Origin: Monoplex corrugatus
Lineage: Eukaryota; Mollusca; Gastropoda; Littorinimorpha; Ranellidae
DNA: 64,000 bases
NCBI GenBank assembly: GCA_030674185.1
Contig: JAPXFY010000031.1
Span: 46,822,507 to 46,886,506, forward strand
Direction of reading: 5' to 3'
Within the stretch, counting starts at the first letter, position 1, and every line of letters begins with the position of its first letter. The position numbers and the translations under genes are program-made. Of the stretch, positions 1-9,564 are shown piece after piece. A model generated the notes under the pieces. It searched no databases. It was not told the DNA's origin and worked only from the letters and a program-made list of their open reading frames with translations.

Positions 1-150
<150 letters not shown>

Positions 151-172
151 ATGTGTACTTGTGTATGTGTAG

Positions 173-234
173 ACAAGCCAGCCAGCAAAAACAAGAAGAA
201 GAGAGACGCTCGTAAAGCCAAGGCTTCTGCAGAG
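173..234 (+). CDS. EIF2A: EIF2A internal exon (lysine-rich C-terminal tail)
   Basis: The sequence shows an acceptor (gtgtatgtgtag, AG at 171-172), 62 nt of open frame and a donor (gcagag followed by gtaaca). After two bases that finish a split codon the frame reads KPASKNKKKRDARKAKASAE and ends on a whole codon (phase 0), matching the phase of the next exon. EIF2A is a WD-repeat/beta-propeller initiation factor that can deliver initiator Met-tRNA to the 40S subunit; its C-terminus is a basic, alanine-rich tail followed by a coiled-coil. The fit of this short basic exon alone would be weak. Its phase and order with the three downstream exons make the call. Upstream exons lie outside the window. 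Confidence 0.72.
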
Positions 235-242
235 GTAACACC

Positions 243-792
243 TTTCTTAATTAACCCTTTGTCTCCCACGCCCTATCTACTAACTGCAAAAACTTAACCC
301 TTTGACTCCTACACCCTCTCCACTATCTGCAAAAACTTAACCCTTTGACTCCCGCACCCTATCCTTCAACTGCATTAACTTAACCCTTTGACTCCCGCAC
401 CCTATCCATCAACTGCATTAACTTAGCCCTTTGACTCCCGCACCCTATCCATCAACTGCATAACCCTTTGACTCCCGCACCCTATCCATCAACTGCATTA
501 ACTTAACCCTTTGACTCCCGCACCCTATCCATCAACTGCATTAACTTAACCCTTTGACTCCCGCACCCTATCCATCAACTGCATTAACTTAGCCCTTTGA
601 CTCCTGCACCCTATCCATCTACTGCATAAACTTAACCCTTTGATTCCTGCATCCTATCCAATAACTGCAAAAACTTAACCCTTTGACTCCCTCACCCCAT
701 CTACTAACTGCAAAAACTTAACCCTTTGACTCGCGCACTCTGTCCACCAACTGCAAAAACTTAACCCTTTGACTCCCACAGCTTGTCCACCA
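243..792. repeat. 43-bp minisatellite built on TTAACCCTTTGACTCC units
   Basis: About 12 imperfect units of about 43 bp: ttaaccctttgactcccgc, then accctatccatcaactgcat. Unit boundaries carry TTAA. The unit matches one arm of the short TTAA-bounded foldback elements at 3946-4022 and 20738-20816, so it looks like a tandem expansion of a transposon end. It sits in an EIF2A intron. Confidence 0.9.
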
Positions 793-1000
793 AGTGCAGT
801 GAGCTTGGTTTTTAACTTTTGTTCTTTTACATAAAGTTGGGTGTCATTTGTAACATGGTGTTTGCCCTGATATGGCTGTAGAACTTGGCGGGACTGTAAG
901 CAGTAAGAACCCTGCAACATCAGCACAACTTAAAGACAACAGTTTTGCAAGGAAAAGTTGAGGCCAAAAGAAATCCAGGCAGACCACCCACCTACTTTAA

Positions 1001-1879
1001 CCCCTTGACTGCCGGGAAAATAGCTATTTTTGAACTCCTGTCTGCCGGAGCAAAATTTTGATTTTTACGGTATGTTTACTAAAGTCTGCATTGCTCATTA
1101 ATTTACTGACAGATCTCTAAGATTTTTGGCATGTTTTTTCCTTATATCCCTGTCTATGATGTGATATAACTATAATTTGGTTTTGTTTGTAATTAGTATG
1201 GAAAAAATATATTTAAGTTTTTTTTTCCAAAAAATGACAGTTTCGGAAGATAAACACACATATTACGGAACATAAAACCAATGAAAACAGTACCAAACTT
1301 AGTTTTATTGAACACTGAATATCAAAGGAAAGTGTCTGGTTCTCATTGTACTCCAAGTAGATAAAATTGATGTGGTAATCCATGAACAAAAAGGGGTAAC
1401 ATAGTCCAAGCCTTCGTGCAAGAGACACCAGACAAAAGAGGATGATGCTGGTTGGTGTCAGTCTCATCTTCATCAAAATCATCGTCATCTTCTCCCAAAA
1501 AGTCCTCTTCATCACTGTCTTGGTCATTTAGGACTTCATCTAAAACTTCCAATACGGAAAACTGTCGAAAAACTGATCGAACTGGTCGACCAGACGAGCT
1601 GCCTGAAGTGTCCGCCATTTTGGATATGCTAATCGGTTTCTCCGAAAGTCTTAGAAATTCCAAGAAAAACTACGGTGACTAGCCATTCATTGGCCAACAA
1701 TCAAAGGGCTACAACCCTGATTTTACCTTCCTAGATAACAGTGAAACAGTTTGTAGTGTTATTTCCCTCATAGTTTTGCCAGGCGAGGCCGACGATAAAT
1801 GAACGTGAATTTCATGTTGTTAGGCGCCTGCTTCTACCAAAACCACAATGTGACAGTTATGTTCTAGGCAGCCAAGGGG
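1001..1879. mobile_element. piggyBac-like non-autonomous element with TTAA target duplication
   Basis: The left end reads TTAA (997-1000) then ccccttgactgccggg. The right end reads ctaggcagccaagggg then TTAA (1880-1883). The ends are inverted repeats of about 13-16 bp with 2-3 mismatches, and the 4-bp TTAA duplication is the hallmark of the piggyBac superfamily. The 879-bp interior is too short for a transposase but keeps an antisense N-terminal remnant at 1343-1618. It lies in an EIF2A intron. Confidence 0.75.
1343..1618 (-). pseudogene. piggyBac-like transposase, N-terminal remnant
   Basis: The open frame starts at an ATG in good context (RC of ccattttgg) at 1618 and reads MADTSGSSSGRPVRS, then a highly acidic stretch (DSDEEDFLGEDDDDF). 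Acidic Asp/Glu-rich N-termini of this kind are common in piggyBac-type (PGBD) transposases. The DDE catalytic core is absent; the frame runs into unrelated sequence after about 60 codons. It lies wholly inside the TTAA-flanked element, which is the main support. The acidic stretch alone would not identify a family. Confidence 0.5.
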
Positions 1880-1883
1880 TTAA

Positions 1884-3050
1884 AATTAACATCACCAACA
1901 GCAGCAATTTGCAGTACTATAAAGTAGTGCAGAAAGGTCAAAACCAGAGTAAATGGAGGAGCTGTGATGTCTGCTGCTGCAACTGTCATTGAACTCGATG
2001 ATGCTGATAGGTGACGGGTGATCTTTTCTTTTGTTTGTTTATGATTGATGAATGCAATTGTACCAAAAATTATGATTGATGAAGGCAATTGCACCAAAAA
2101 TTTGCATCTGTTCTTGTGAGTGAAATGAATGATTACCATTCTGTTTAGTTTGTGTTCCGAGTTCCGAGTTTTGTGAATACCAGTTATCACTTCATTCAGA
2201 TGCGGCTGAAGTCAGAGGTATCACACCTGCAGGTACCTTGTAACAGACCATGATACCATGCAATATAACATATGCGACAGCGGAGGGGCATCCAGGAGTC
2301 ATGACCTGGATGTGGCCTGGCCCCCTTAGAGTGTCAGGAGTTAAGGACAGAAACAGTTGGTGTTTCTCCTCTGAGGACCTTCTGCTGTCTGGCTTTCCCC
2401 AGAGTCTCTTACTGCTGTGTCTACACAGTCATCTACATTAGATGGGAATGACACTCACCCTGTGAGGTCTCTCCAAGATGGAGTAGCACCAGGTTCTGCA
2501 CCACAACATAGCAGCTGGCAGAAATTTGAACCCCTGTTGGGGGCTGTGTAAATATAAATAGTATCCCCACCTTCTGGAAATTCTGTGCTAGAAATTTCCT
2601 CTTTTCTGTCACTCACTTTGTTTCTGCTTTGTTCCTTTGCTTTCTGTCATTTCTTCCTATCTTTTTATGCCTTGCTGGTCCATTCACCTGTATGTGTTTG
2701 ATAAAATCTTACGTACTTTCTCTTAGGATGGATCATTGGGTACATGTATTAAGTGCATTTTTGGCTCTAGGGAAATGAGATATGTGGAAACAGTTTTAGG
2801 TAATTTAGGCCCGTTTTGTATTTTAGTGTCCTTAGTTGTGTTTAAATTTGTATTCAGTTGTGATTTTTTAAATCCCCTGTGTGACATGTTGGATGGAGTG
2901 GTCAGTGCCAGGGACATCTTCTTAGATTATGTGTGCGAATGCATTGATATGTGTACTTTATTTTCTTTTCCTTTTTTTTTTTTCCCTGTTGAAGCACTGT
3001 GTGTGTATTGTAACGTTTATAGCCCTGATATGGCTCTACACAGTCATCTG
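1884..3050. other. EIF2A intron, no gene recognised
   Basis: Low-complexity AT-rich intron. The short open frames here (up to 130 codons) have no recognisable domain or splice context. I see no RNA gene. Confidence 0.6.
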
Positions 3051-3059
3051 GGCTTTAAC

Positions 3060-3960
3060 CCTTTTAACTTCCGCACCCTGTCCACCAGCTTCCTGTATTG
3101 TCAACCATGCGAGCAAGCAAAACCTTAACCCTTTGACTCCCGCACCCTGTCCATCTTAACCCTTTGACTCCCGCACCCTGTCCACCTTAACCTTTTGACT
3201 CCTGCACCCTGTCCACCAGCATCCTGTTTTGCCAACCATGCGAGCAAGCAAAACCTTAACCCTTTGACTCCTGCACCCTGTCCACCAGCATCCTGTATTG
3301 CCAACCATGCGAGCAAGCAAAACCTTAACCCTTTGACTCCTGCACCCTGTCCACCAGCATCCTGTATTGCCAACCATGCTAGCAAGCAAAACCTTAACCC
3401 TTTGACTCCTGCACCCTGTCCACCAGCATCCTGTTTTGCCAACCATGCGAGCAAGCAAAACCTTAACCCTTTGACTCCTGCACCCTGTCCACCAGCATCC
3501 TGTATTGCCAACCATGCGAGCAAGCAAAACTTTAACCCTTTGACTCCCTCACCCTGTCCACCAGCATCCTGTATTGCCAACCATGCGAGCAAGCAAAACC
3601 TTAACCCTTTGACTCCTGCACCCTGTCCACCAGCATCCTGTATTGCCAACCATGCTAGCAAGCAAAACCTTAACCCTTTGACTCCTGCACCCTGTCCACC
3701 AGCATCCTGTATTGCCAACCATGCGAGCAAGCAAAACCTTAACCCTTTGACTCCTGCACCCTGTCCACCAGCATCCTGTATTGCCAACCATGCGAGCAAG
3801 CAAAACCTTAACCCTTTGACTCCTGCACCCTGTCCACCAGCATCCTGTATTGCCAACCATGCGAGCAAGCAAAACCTTAACCCTTTGACTCCTGCACCCT
3901 GTCCACCAGCATCCTGTATTGCCAACCATGCGAGCAAGCAAAACCTTCACCCTTGACTCC
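3060..3960. repeat. 69-bp minisatellite of the TTAACCC family
   Basis: About 12 copies of a 69-bp unit: ccttaaccctttgactcctg, caccctgtccaccagcatcc, tgtattgccaaccatgcgag, caagcaaaa. Copies are nearly identical. Because 69 is a multiple of three, long open frames (up to 270 codons) appear on both strands. They are period artefacts. The reverse complement of the same unit recurs at 12405-12750, 19140-19215 and 24500-25070. Confidence 0.95.
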
Positions 3961-4022
3961 CTCACCCTGTCCATCAGCTTCCTGCAGAAAGCTGGTAGAT
4001 AGGGTGAGGGAGTCAAAGGGTT
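3946..4022. mobile_element. Foldback (palindromic) MITE-like unit
   Basis: The left arm (ttgactccctcaccctgtcc atcagcttcc) and right arm (ggtagatagggtgagggagt caaagggttaa) are near-perfect inverted repeats centred on a ctgca core. The unit closes the 69-bp array. The right end is gggTTAA, matching the TTAA target preference of the 1001-1879 element. Confidence 0.65.
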
Positions 4023-4197
4023 AAGTTTTTGCAGTTGGTAGACAGTGTGCGGGAGTCAGAGGGTTAAAGGAACAACAAGAATAAAGAATTGGAAACAGAC
4101 GGCCACATCAACACCAGATGTGGACAGCCATGTAGACAACAAGTGAAAGAAGAAGCAGCTTCTTGTGTATGCGTACCCTTTACAAATGTTGTCTAGT

Positions 4198-4512
4198 TTA
4201 AATTATTATTATCATTATTATTATTATTGTTATTATTATTATTATTGGTTTTGTTATTATTATTATTGTTGTTGTTATTATTATTGTTGTTGTTGTTATT
4301 GTTATCATTATTGTTGTTTTTATTGTTATTATTATTGTTGTTGTTTTTATTGTTATTATTATTGTTGTTATTATTGTTATTGTTGTTATCATTATTATTG
4401 TTGTTATTATTATTATTGTTATTATTATTGTTGTTATCATTATTATTATTTTTCATCATCATTATTATTATTATGATTATTATTATTAATGTTATTATTA
4501 TTATTGTTATAT
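4198..4512. repeat. (ATT/GTT)n trinucleotide microsatellite
   Basis: About 310 bp of ATT and GTT triplets with occasional ATC. Frames give poly-Asn, poly-Leu or poly-Tyr and are not genes. Confidence 0.97.
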
Positions 4513-4853
4513 GTACAGCTGCGACTTCGACCGAAAAATTCTCAGGGTTTCTCTTTTTTTGGGGGGTGAGGGTGGGAGGGAGTAGGCTTTCATAATGAAA
4601 TTTTCAGTGTCGTTGATCATAGTTCATAAAATAGTTCTATACTAAGTACTTTTTGTATGTCAAAATTTATCTAAGATTATTTTTTCATGTATGTATGTCA
4701 AAATTTATCTCATAAAGGACTATTTTGTCATGTATGTCAAATTCATGTAATAAAAGAATTTTTTTTTTTTTCATGTATTTGTCAAAATCTAAAGGATTAT
4801 TTTGTGTATATATCAAAATTTGTGTAATGAAGGATTATGTTTTCATATGGCAG

Positions 4854-4985
4854 GCCCAGGAAGGTGCAGCAGATGGAGGAGATGCAGCCCCTATGGCAAG
4901 TCCCACCCCCACCACCACTGCTGCTGCTCCTGTCACCTCTACTGGTGACCCAGAGAAAGACAAAAAGATCAGGAACCTTAGAAAG
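4854..4985 (+). CDS. EIF2A: EIF2A exon (Ala/Thr/Pro linker and start of coiled coil)
   Basis: The acceptor is tttcatatggcag (4841-4853) and the donor is agaaag followed by gtgaca. The 132 nt encode 44 whole codons (phase 0 to phase 0). The exon begins AQEGAADGGDAAP, passes through an Ala/Thr/Pro linker and ends STGDPEKDKKIRNLRK. In EIF2A proteins a variable Pro/Thr/Ser linker is followed by a conserved GDPE.DKKI.NL.KK block, which this exon shows plainly. The intron's first bases resemble the minisatellite that follows at once (4986-5570). Confidence 0.9.
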
Positions 4986-5570
4986 GTGACACTGGTGGTT
5001 TTGTTGTTGTCGTTGTTGTTGTTGTCATTGTTGTTGTCGTGCACTGTGGTGGTTTTATTGTTGTCGTCACTGTTGTTGTTGTCGTTGTTGTTGTTGTTGT
5101 CGCACACTGTGGTGGTTTTGTTGTTGTTGTTGTTGTCGCACACTGTGGTGGTTTTGTTGTTGTTGTCATTGTTGTTGTCGCACACTGTGGTGGTTTTGTT
5201 GTTGTTGTTGTCATTGTTGTTGTATTCATTGTTGTTGTCGCACACTGTGGTGGTTTTGTTGCTGTTGTCGTTGTTGTAGTCATTGTTGTTGTCGCACACT
5301 GTGGTGGTTTTATTGTTGTTGTTGTCATTGTTGTTTTATTCATTGTTGTTGTCGCACACTGTGGTGGTTTTGTTGTTGTTGTCGCACACTGTGGTGGTTT
5401 TGTTGTTGTTGTTGTTGTCATTGTTGTTGTATTCATTGTTGTTGTCGTACACTGTGGTGGTTTTGTTGTTGTTGTCATTGTTGTACACTGTGGTGGTTTT
5501 GTTGTTGTTGTCATTGTTGTACACTGTGGTGGTTTTGTTGTTGTTGTTGTTGTCATTGTTGTTTTGATGG
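4986..5570. repeat. Minisatellite starting at the EIF2A 5' splice site
   Basis: Variable-length units of cacactgtggtggttttgtt plus (gttgtc)n, about 14 times. The first bases of the intron, gtgacactggtggttttgtt, are a diverged copy of the unit, so the array seems seeded from the donor-proximal intron sequence. Long frames on both strands (up to 199 codons) are artefacts. Confidence 0.93.
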
Positions 5571-5661
5571 GGGACATGGGGCGTCTGCATGTCTGATACA
5601 GACAAAGGATTGATCAGATTTCATACAGTGAACTGTTTATAATGTATCAGTTGTGGACATT

Positions 5662-6025
5662 TCAGTTTCAGTACGCTGGACCAGGTTCAGTGGGCTAAGA
5701 TGTGTCAGTGTGCTGGACCAGGTTCAGTGGGCTAAGATGTGTCAGTGTGCTGGACCAGGTTCAGTGGGCTAAGATGTGTCAGTGTGCTGGACCAGGTTCA
5801 GTGGGCTAAGATGTGTCAGTGTGCTGGACCAGGTTCAGTGGGCTAAGATGTGTCAGTGTGCTGGACCAGGTTCAGTGGGCTAAGATGTGTCAGTGTGCTG
5901 GACCAGGTTCAGTGGGCTAAGATGTGTCAGTGTGCTGGACCAGGTTCAGTGGGTTAAGATGTTTCAGTACGCTGGACCAGGTTCAGTGGGTTAAGATGTT
6001 TCAGTATACTGGACCAGGCTAATGG
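5662..6025. repeat. 37-bp minisatellite
   Basis: About nine copies of ctggaccaggttcagtgggc taagatgtgtcagtgtg. The inner copies are nearly identical and the outer ones diverged, the usual pattern of an array that homogenises from the middle. Confidence 0.95.
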
Positions 6026-6535
6026 GGATAAGACATTCCAGTTTCAGTACAATCACACTGAACCAAACACACAAGGCTGAAATATTCACAATTTAGCTAT
6101 CTTCATGTCACCATGATGATGTTATTTATAGACATTGTTAACTCATTCAAAACATTAAAATGACCTCTTGTGTTTACTTAAAATGACGTAGTTTGGCGCT
6201 TTCTTTTTAATACTACCGACAAACCACTTCATACACAGGTAATATGTCATATATTTTTAGAAAGATCAAAGTTTTTTTTTCATTACTATTATTGTTGTTG
6301 TGTAAAGCCCATCCAACTGTGCAGAGCCATATCAGGGCTGTAACCATCTCAAGATGTACACCATACCTCACTGGAGAAAAACAATAACACCTGGAAAAGA
6401 AAATTACGTACATATATCAGTGAACTCGCGCACATAATCTAAGGACATGCCCCTCAAGTCAACCACTCTGTCCAATTTATCACCCGTGAGTTTTAAAAAA
6501 CAAACCTGAATACAGATTTAAACATAACTAAGGAT

Positions 6536-7256
6536 CAGGCTGGGGAACTCTCCTCGGATCCGAGGATCCCCAAGATTTTTCAAAGTGACTTCCGAGAAAA
6601 AGAAAACGGGTCCGAGAAAAAAAAATCCTGCCGAGAAAAAAACTTCATGAAGGACTTTGATCACTAGAGTCCATTACCGTTCCATATCCAGTATTTCCAA
6701 TCCAGGTTTTCATCAGACCATTTTCAAAGCAGTGCCGCCCGCGGTTGTGTGGGTATTTCCAAGTTCTTTATGAAACTGTTGCCGAGGCGGGCGCATCAGT
6801 TTGTGAACGCGATTTTCACAGCCATTTTCTGCATGTTTCACAAGAGTCTAACGCTTCAGTAGAGTCTACGATCGGCAAAATGTCGTGCGTATCACGCATA
6901 GTAAATCGTGGCGAGACGTTTGACGAAAGATCAGTTAGCAGCAAATGGAGATGGGACTGGACTGAAAAGTCAACAAAAGTGGCAGGTTAAGATCAGCGAG
7001 TTTTAACTCGCATTCACAAAGTGAACAAGGCTGGAGTGGTGCGCTGCAGATGTTTTTAGTTTGGTTTCTTTGCATGCCACATAGGTAATTTGCCTATCAC
7101 AAAAGGCCACGAAAGGGTCTTCAAAAATGCTCGAATTCAATTTCGAATGGGGGGCTTTGCCCCCTGCGGGGCGGCCCCTACCCACCAGGGCCTAGGCGGC
7201 CCCTGGACCCCAGCCTATTTTTCAGAGATTTTTGGGATCTCCTGTTCCCCAGCCTG
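6536..7256. mobile_element. hAT-like DNA transposon, non-autonomous
   Basis: The ends are inverted repeats: caggctggggaac at 6536-6548 and gttccccagcctg at 7244-7256. The direct repeat aaggat flanks it (6530-6535 and 7257-7262). The uninterrupted dispersed repeat elsewhere reads cctaaggacaccaaaac, consistent with insertion at taaggatactaaaac. A CAGG start resembles hAT ends, but hAT usually makes 8-bp duplications, so the superfamily is uncertain. An 81-codon frame at 6745-6990 has no domain I recognise. Confidence 0.65.
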
Positions 7257-7692
7257 AAGGATACTAAAACATGTAAACAAAAACAGGCCACAATTACTAC
7301 AATTGTTCTGCACATCACATTTCCGTAGAGTCAAAAATGCACTAAACACATGTACTCAATTATTCAATCCTAAGAGTAAGTACAGAAGGCTTTATAGAGC
7401 ACATACAGGTGAATGGACCAGCAAGGCAGAAAATGATAGGAAAGATGACAGAAAGCAAAGGTACAAGGTAGAAACAAAGAGTGACAGACAAGAGGAAATT
7501 TCTAGCACGAAGTTCCAGAATGTGGGGATACTATTCATACTGAAAGAGGCCCTAGTGTTCCCACAGGGGAAGAATTTCAACAGTCCAAATAACACAGCAG
7601 AAAACCAAACACACCAACATGCGTGATGAAAACAACACTCCAGTATTGACGTCAAAAATGTAATCACTGACACTTTCTGGAGTCCAGGTGAC

Positions 7693-7986
7693 CAAAGATC
7701 ATTCATAAGGAAATTAGGAAAAGAAGGCAACATTTAAAGGCCATCTTATGAGGAAAGGGGAATTGGAGCATCTGGTCACAACAGGAAAGCTGGAGGGAAA
7801 GTGAGCATCAGGTAGATCCAGAGAAAAAATATTGGACAGACTTGCAGAGTGGCTGAGGACAGAGAGGGTGGAAGATGTGTTTGCGGCAACAAGGGACAGA
7901 TGCATATTGGAGGGCCGTGATCGCCAACGCCATGTGGCAAGGCACTTGATGTTGATGATAATGATGTTGATGATGATGATGATGAT
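7693..7986 (+). mobile_element. RTE-like LINE, 5'-truncated 3' tail
   Basis: The reading frame resembles the C-terminal end of RTE-type ORF2, as in the better copy at 8548-8834 (IRK.Q..FIGH.MRKG then TTGKLEGKR.PGRSR), here with one substitution that breaks the frame. It ends in a (tgatga)n tail typical of RTE elements. The 5-bp duplication gtgac (7688-7692 and 7987-7991) flanks it, and the undisrupted repeat at about 16605 reads ccaggtgactgagtgc. Confidence 0.75.
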
Positions 7987-8519
7987 GTGACTGAGTGCAG
8001 GATGATCGTCAGTCACACTTTCCTCATCCCACAATCATCGTTTGCTGGCAGAAATTCTTGATCTGATTCAAGGAATGATTTTTCAACTCATTTTTATGCA
8101 TTGCCATGGGTCTGATCTTTCTTGCATGTTAAGTTTAACAAGGGATTTTACTCACTGTGTATCACTGTCGCTTTGATGGACACACCATTTTACATTCGAC
8201 ATTTTCAGATTTTCCCATTCAAGTTACTGGGGAAAAGTGGAAATATCTCAGGCTACAACTGAGCTACGGTCTACAGGAGACGTCAGACTTACACAGAAAC
8301 GATTCCTGTACACGTCTGTAGTTCATTCCCATAATCTGCAAGGTGGCAAAAATTATGAATAAAATCAAATTATACGCACTTCAGGAAATGCACATTGTGA
8401 TGAACAGTGATGTCAGTGTGCACACCAGGTGATGCGCTTCACTCGGAACAGATTGATGTGTTAGAGTTTCTAGTACATACAGGCAGAATAGTTCATTAGG
8501 TGACATCCTGGTGATATCA

Positions 8520-9300
8520 ACATTATATGTGTATAGATAAAACAGCAGTGTTGATGGAGGCAGACACAAGTAGATCACTCATAAGGAAGATTAGGAAAAG
8601 ACAGGCAACATTTATAGGCCATTTTATGAGGAAGGGGGATTTGGAGCACCTGGTCACAACGGGAAAGCTGGAGGGAAAGAGAGCACCAGGTAGATCCAGG
8701 GAGAAAAAGCTGGATGGACTTGCAGAGTGGCTGGGGATGAGGAGGGTGGGGGAGATGCTAGGGGCAACGAGAGATAGAGACAGATGGAAGTCCATGATCG
8801 CCAACGCCATGCGGCAGGGCACCTGATGATGATGAGATAAAACAGCACTCAAGAAAATGAAAACCATTCCTACCAACAAATGCCAATCAACTAATATCAG
8901 GAAGAGGGTTCTCCACTAATACCATCGTACTGTTGTGAAGCATGGACAGTTAACTCGCAAAGTCAGAACGAGATTGAGGCAGCTGAAATGTGGTTTCTAA
9001 GAAGAATGTTAAAGAGTTCCATGGACAGCAAAGAAAACAAAGGAGGCAGACACAAAGAATATTAACAAAGAAGATTAGGAGAAGACAAGCAAGATTTACA
9101 GGGCATTGTATGAGGCAAGAGAAATTTGAGCATATAGTGACAACAGGAAAGCTAGAGGGGAAAAGAACACCAGGCAGAACCAGGGAGAAAATATTGGACA
9201 GATTTGCAGTGTGGCTGAAGACAGAGATGGTGGGAGATGTACTTGCAATGACAAAATTTAGATTCGTATGGAGGGCCATGATCGCCATTACCATGTGTGA
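8520..9300 (+). mobile_element. RTE-like LINE fragment, split by a second LINE tail
   Basis: Left part about 8520-8547, right part 8848-9300. The right part carries the region upstream of the terminal domain (NKCQSTNIRKRVL, then a CEAWTVNS-type segment with frameshifts) and the tail block RRRQARFTGHCMRQEKFEH, TTGKLEGKRTPGRTR. Frameshifts are present, so it is dead. It is interrupted by the insertion at 8548-8834. Confidence 0.65.
8548..8834 (+). mobile_element. RTE-like LINE 3' tail with 13-bp target duplication
   Basis: Flanked by agataaaacagca (8535-8547 and 8835-8847). It encodes SLIRKIRKRQATFIGHFMR, then TTGKLEGKRAPGRSREKKLD and WKSMIANAMRQGT, stop, with a tgatgatgatg tail. This is the conserved C-terminal end of RTE-type ORF2. 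It inserted into an older relative, a nested event. Confidence 0.8.
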
Positions 9301-9456
9301 TCCTCCTGATCACAGGTGGTGCAACACTGTGACAATGCACTTTCAGCAGGGGAGATCAGCCCAAGTTTCACATGGTGAATTGATTGTGATGAAAAGAAAC
9401 GAATTGAATGAATGAACGTGAATATTGAAGTACCTTGTGTGGTTTTTGTCTTGCAG

Positions 9457-9522
9457 AAAATCCAACAGATTGAGAAGCTGAAGGAGCAGCAGAAAAGTGG
9501 TAAACAACTGGAACGGAACCAG
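9457..9522 (+). CDS. EIF2A: EIF2A exon (C-terminal coiled coil)
   Basis: The acceptor is ggtttttgtcttgcag (AG at 9455-9456) and the donor is aaccag followed by gtcagg. The 66 nt encode KIQQIEKLKEQQKSGKQLERNQ; within it, IEKLKEQ..SGKQLE.NQ matches the conserved EIF2A C-terminal coiled coil. Phase 0 at both ends agrees with the neighbouring exons. This is the most diagnostic short exon of the gene. Confidence 0.93.
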
Positions 9523-9564
9523 GTCAGGCATTGTGTGATCTTACCGGTTATGTCCTAGTTATCA

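Larger units (their letters stand above)
6125..8520. repeat. Large dispersed repeat, copy in EIF2A intron (interrupted)
   Basis: A long non-coding dispersed repeat. Recognisable blocks are agagccatatcagggct, acaatctaaggacatgcccc, ggaccagcaaggcagaaaat, gactgagtgcaggatgat and gatgcgcttcact. The same blocks in the same order occur at 16350-18440, and parts recur at 26860, through the R2 array, and at 54718-61550. This copy is split by a DNA transposon (6536-7256) and a LINE tail (7693-7986), both with target duplications. I see no coding capacity. Confidence 0.8.

Noticed and set aside
243..792. Telomere-like TTAACCC repeats
   Set aside because: The unit is 43 bp and only contains TTAACCC; it is not a tandem TTAGGG array.
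2736..3159. 130-codon plus-strand frame with hydrophobic stretches
   Set aside because: No splice context, no recognisable domain, and it runs into the 69-bp minisatellite.
3125..4016. Long repetitive open frames on both strands (up to 270 codons)
   Set aside because: They arise because the 69-bp repeat unit is divisible by three and lacks stops; no start context or domain.
4835..5605. Minus-strand Thr/Asn-rich frames overlapping the EIF2A exon
   Set aside because: Low-complexity translations of GTT/GTC repeats; the plus-strand exon with splice sites explains the region.
5662..6025. CRISPR-like regular direct repeats
   Set aside because: The repeats are contiguous with no unique spacers, and the DNA is eukaryotic.
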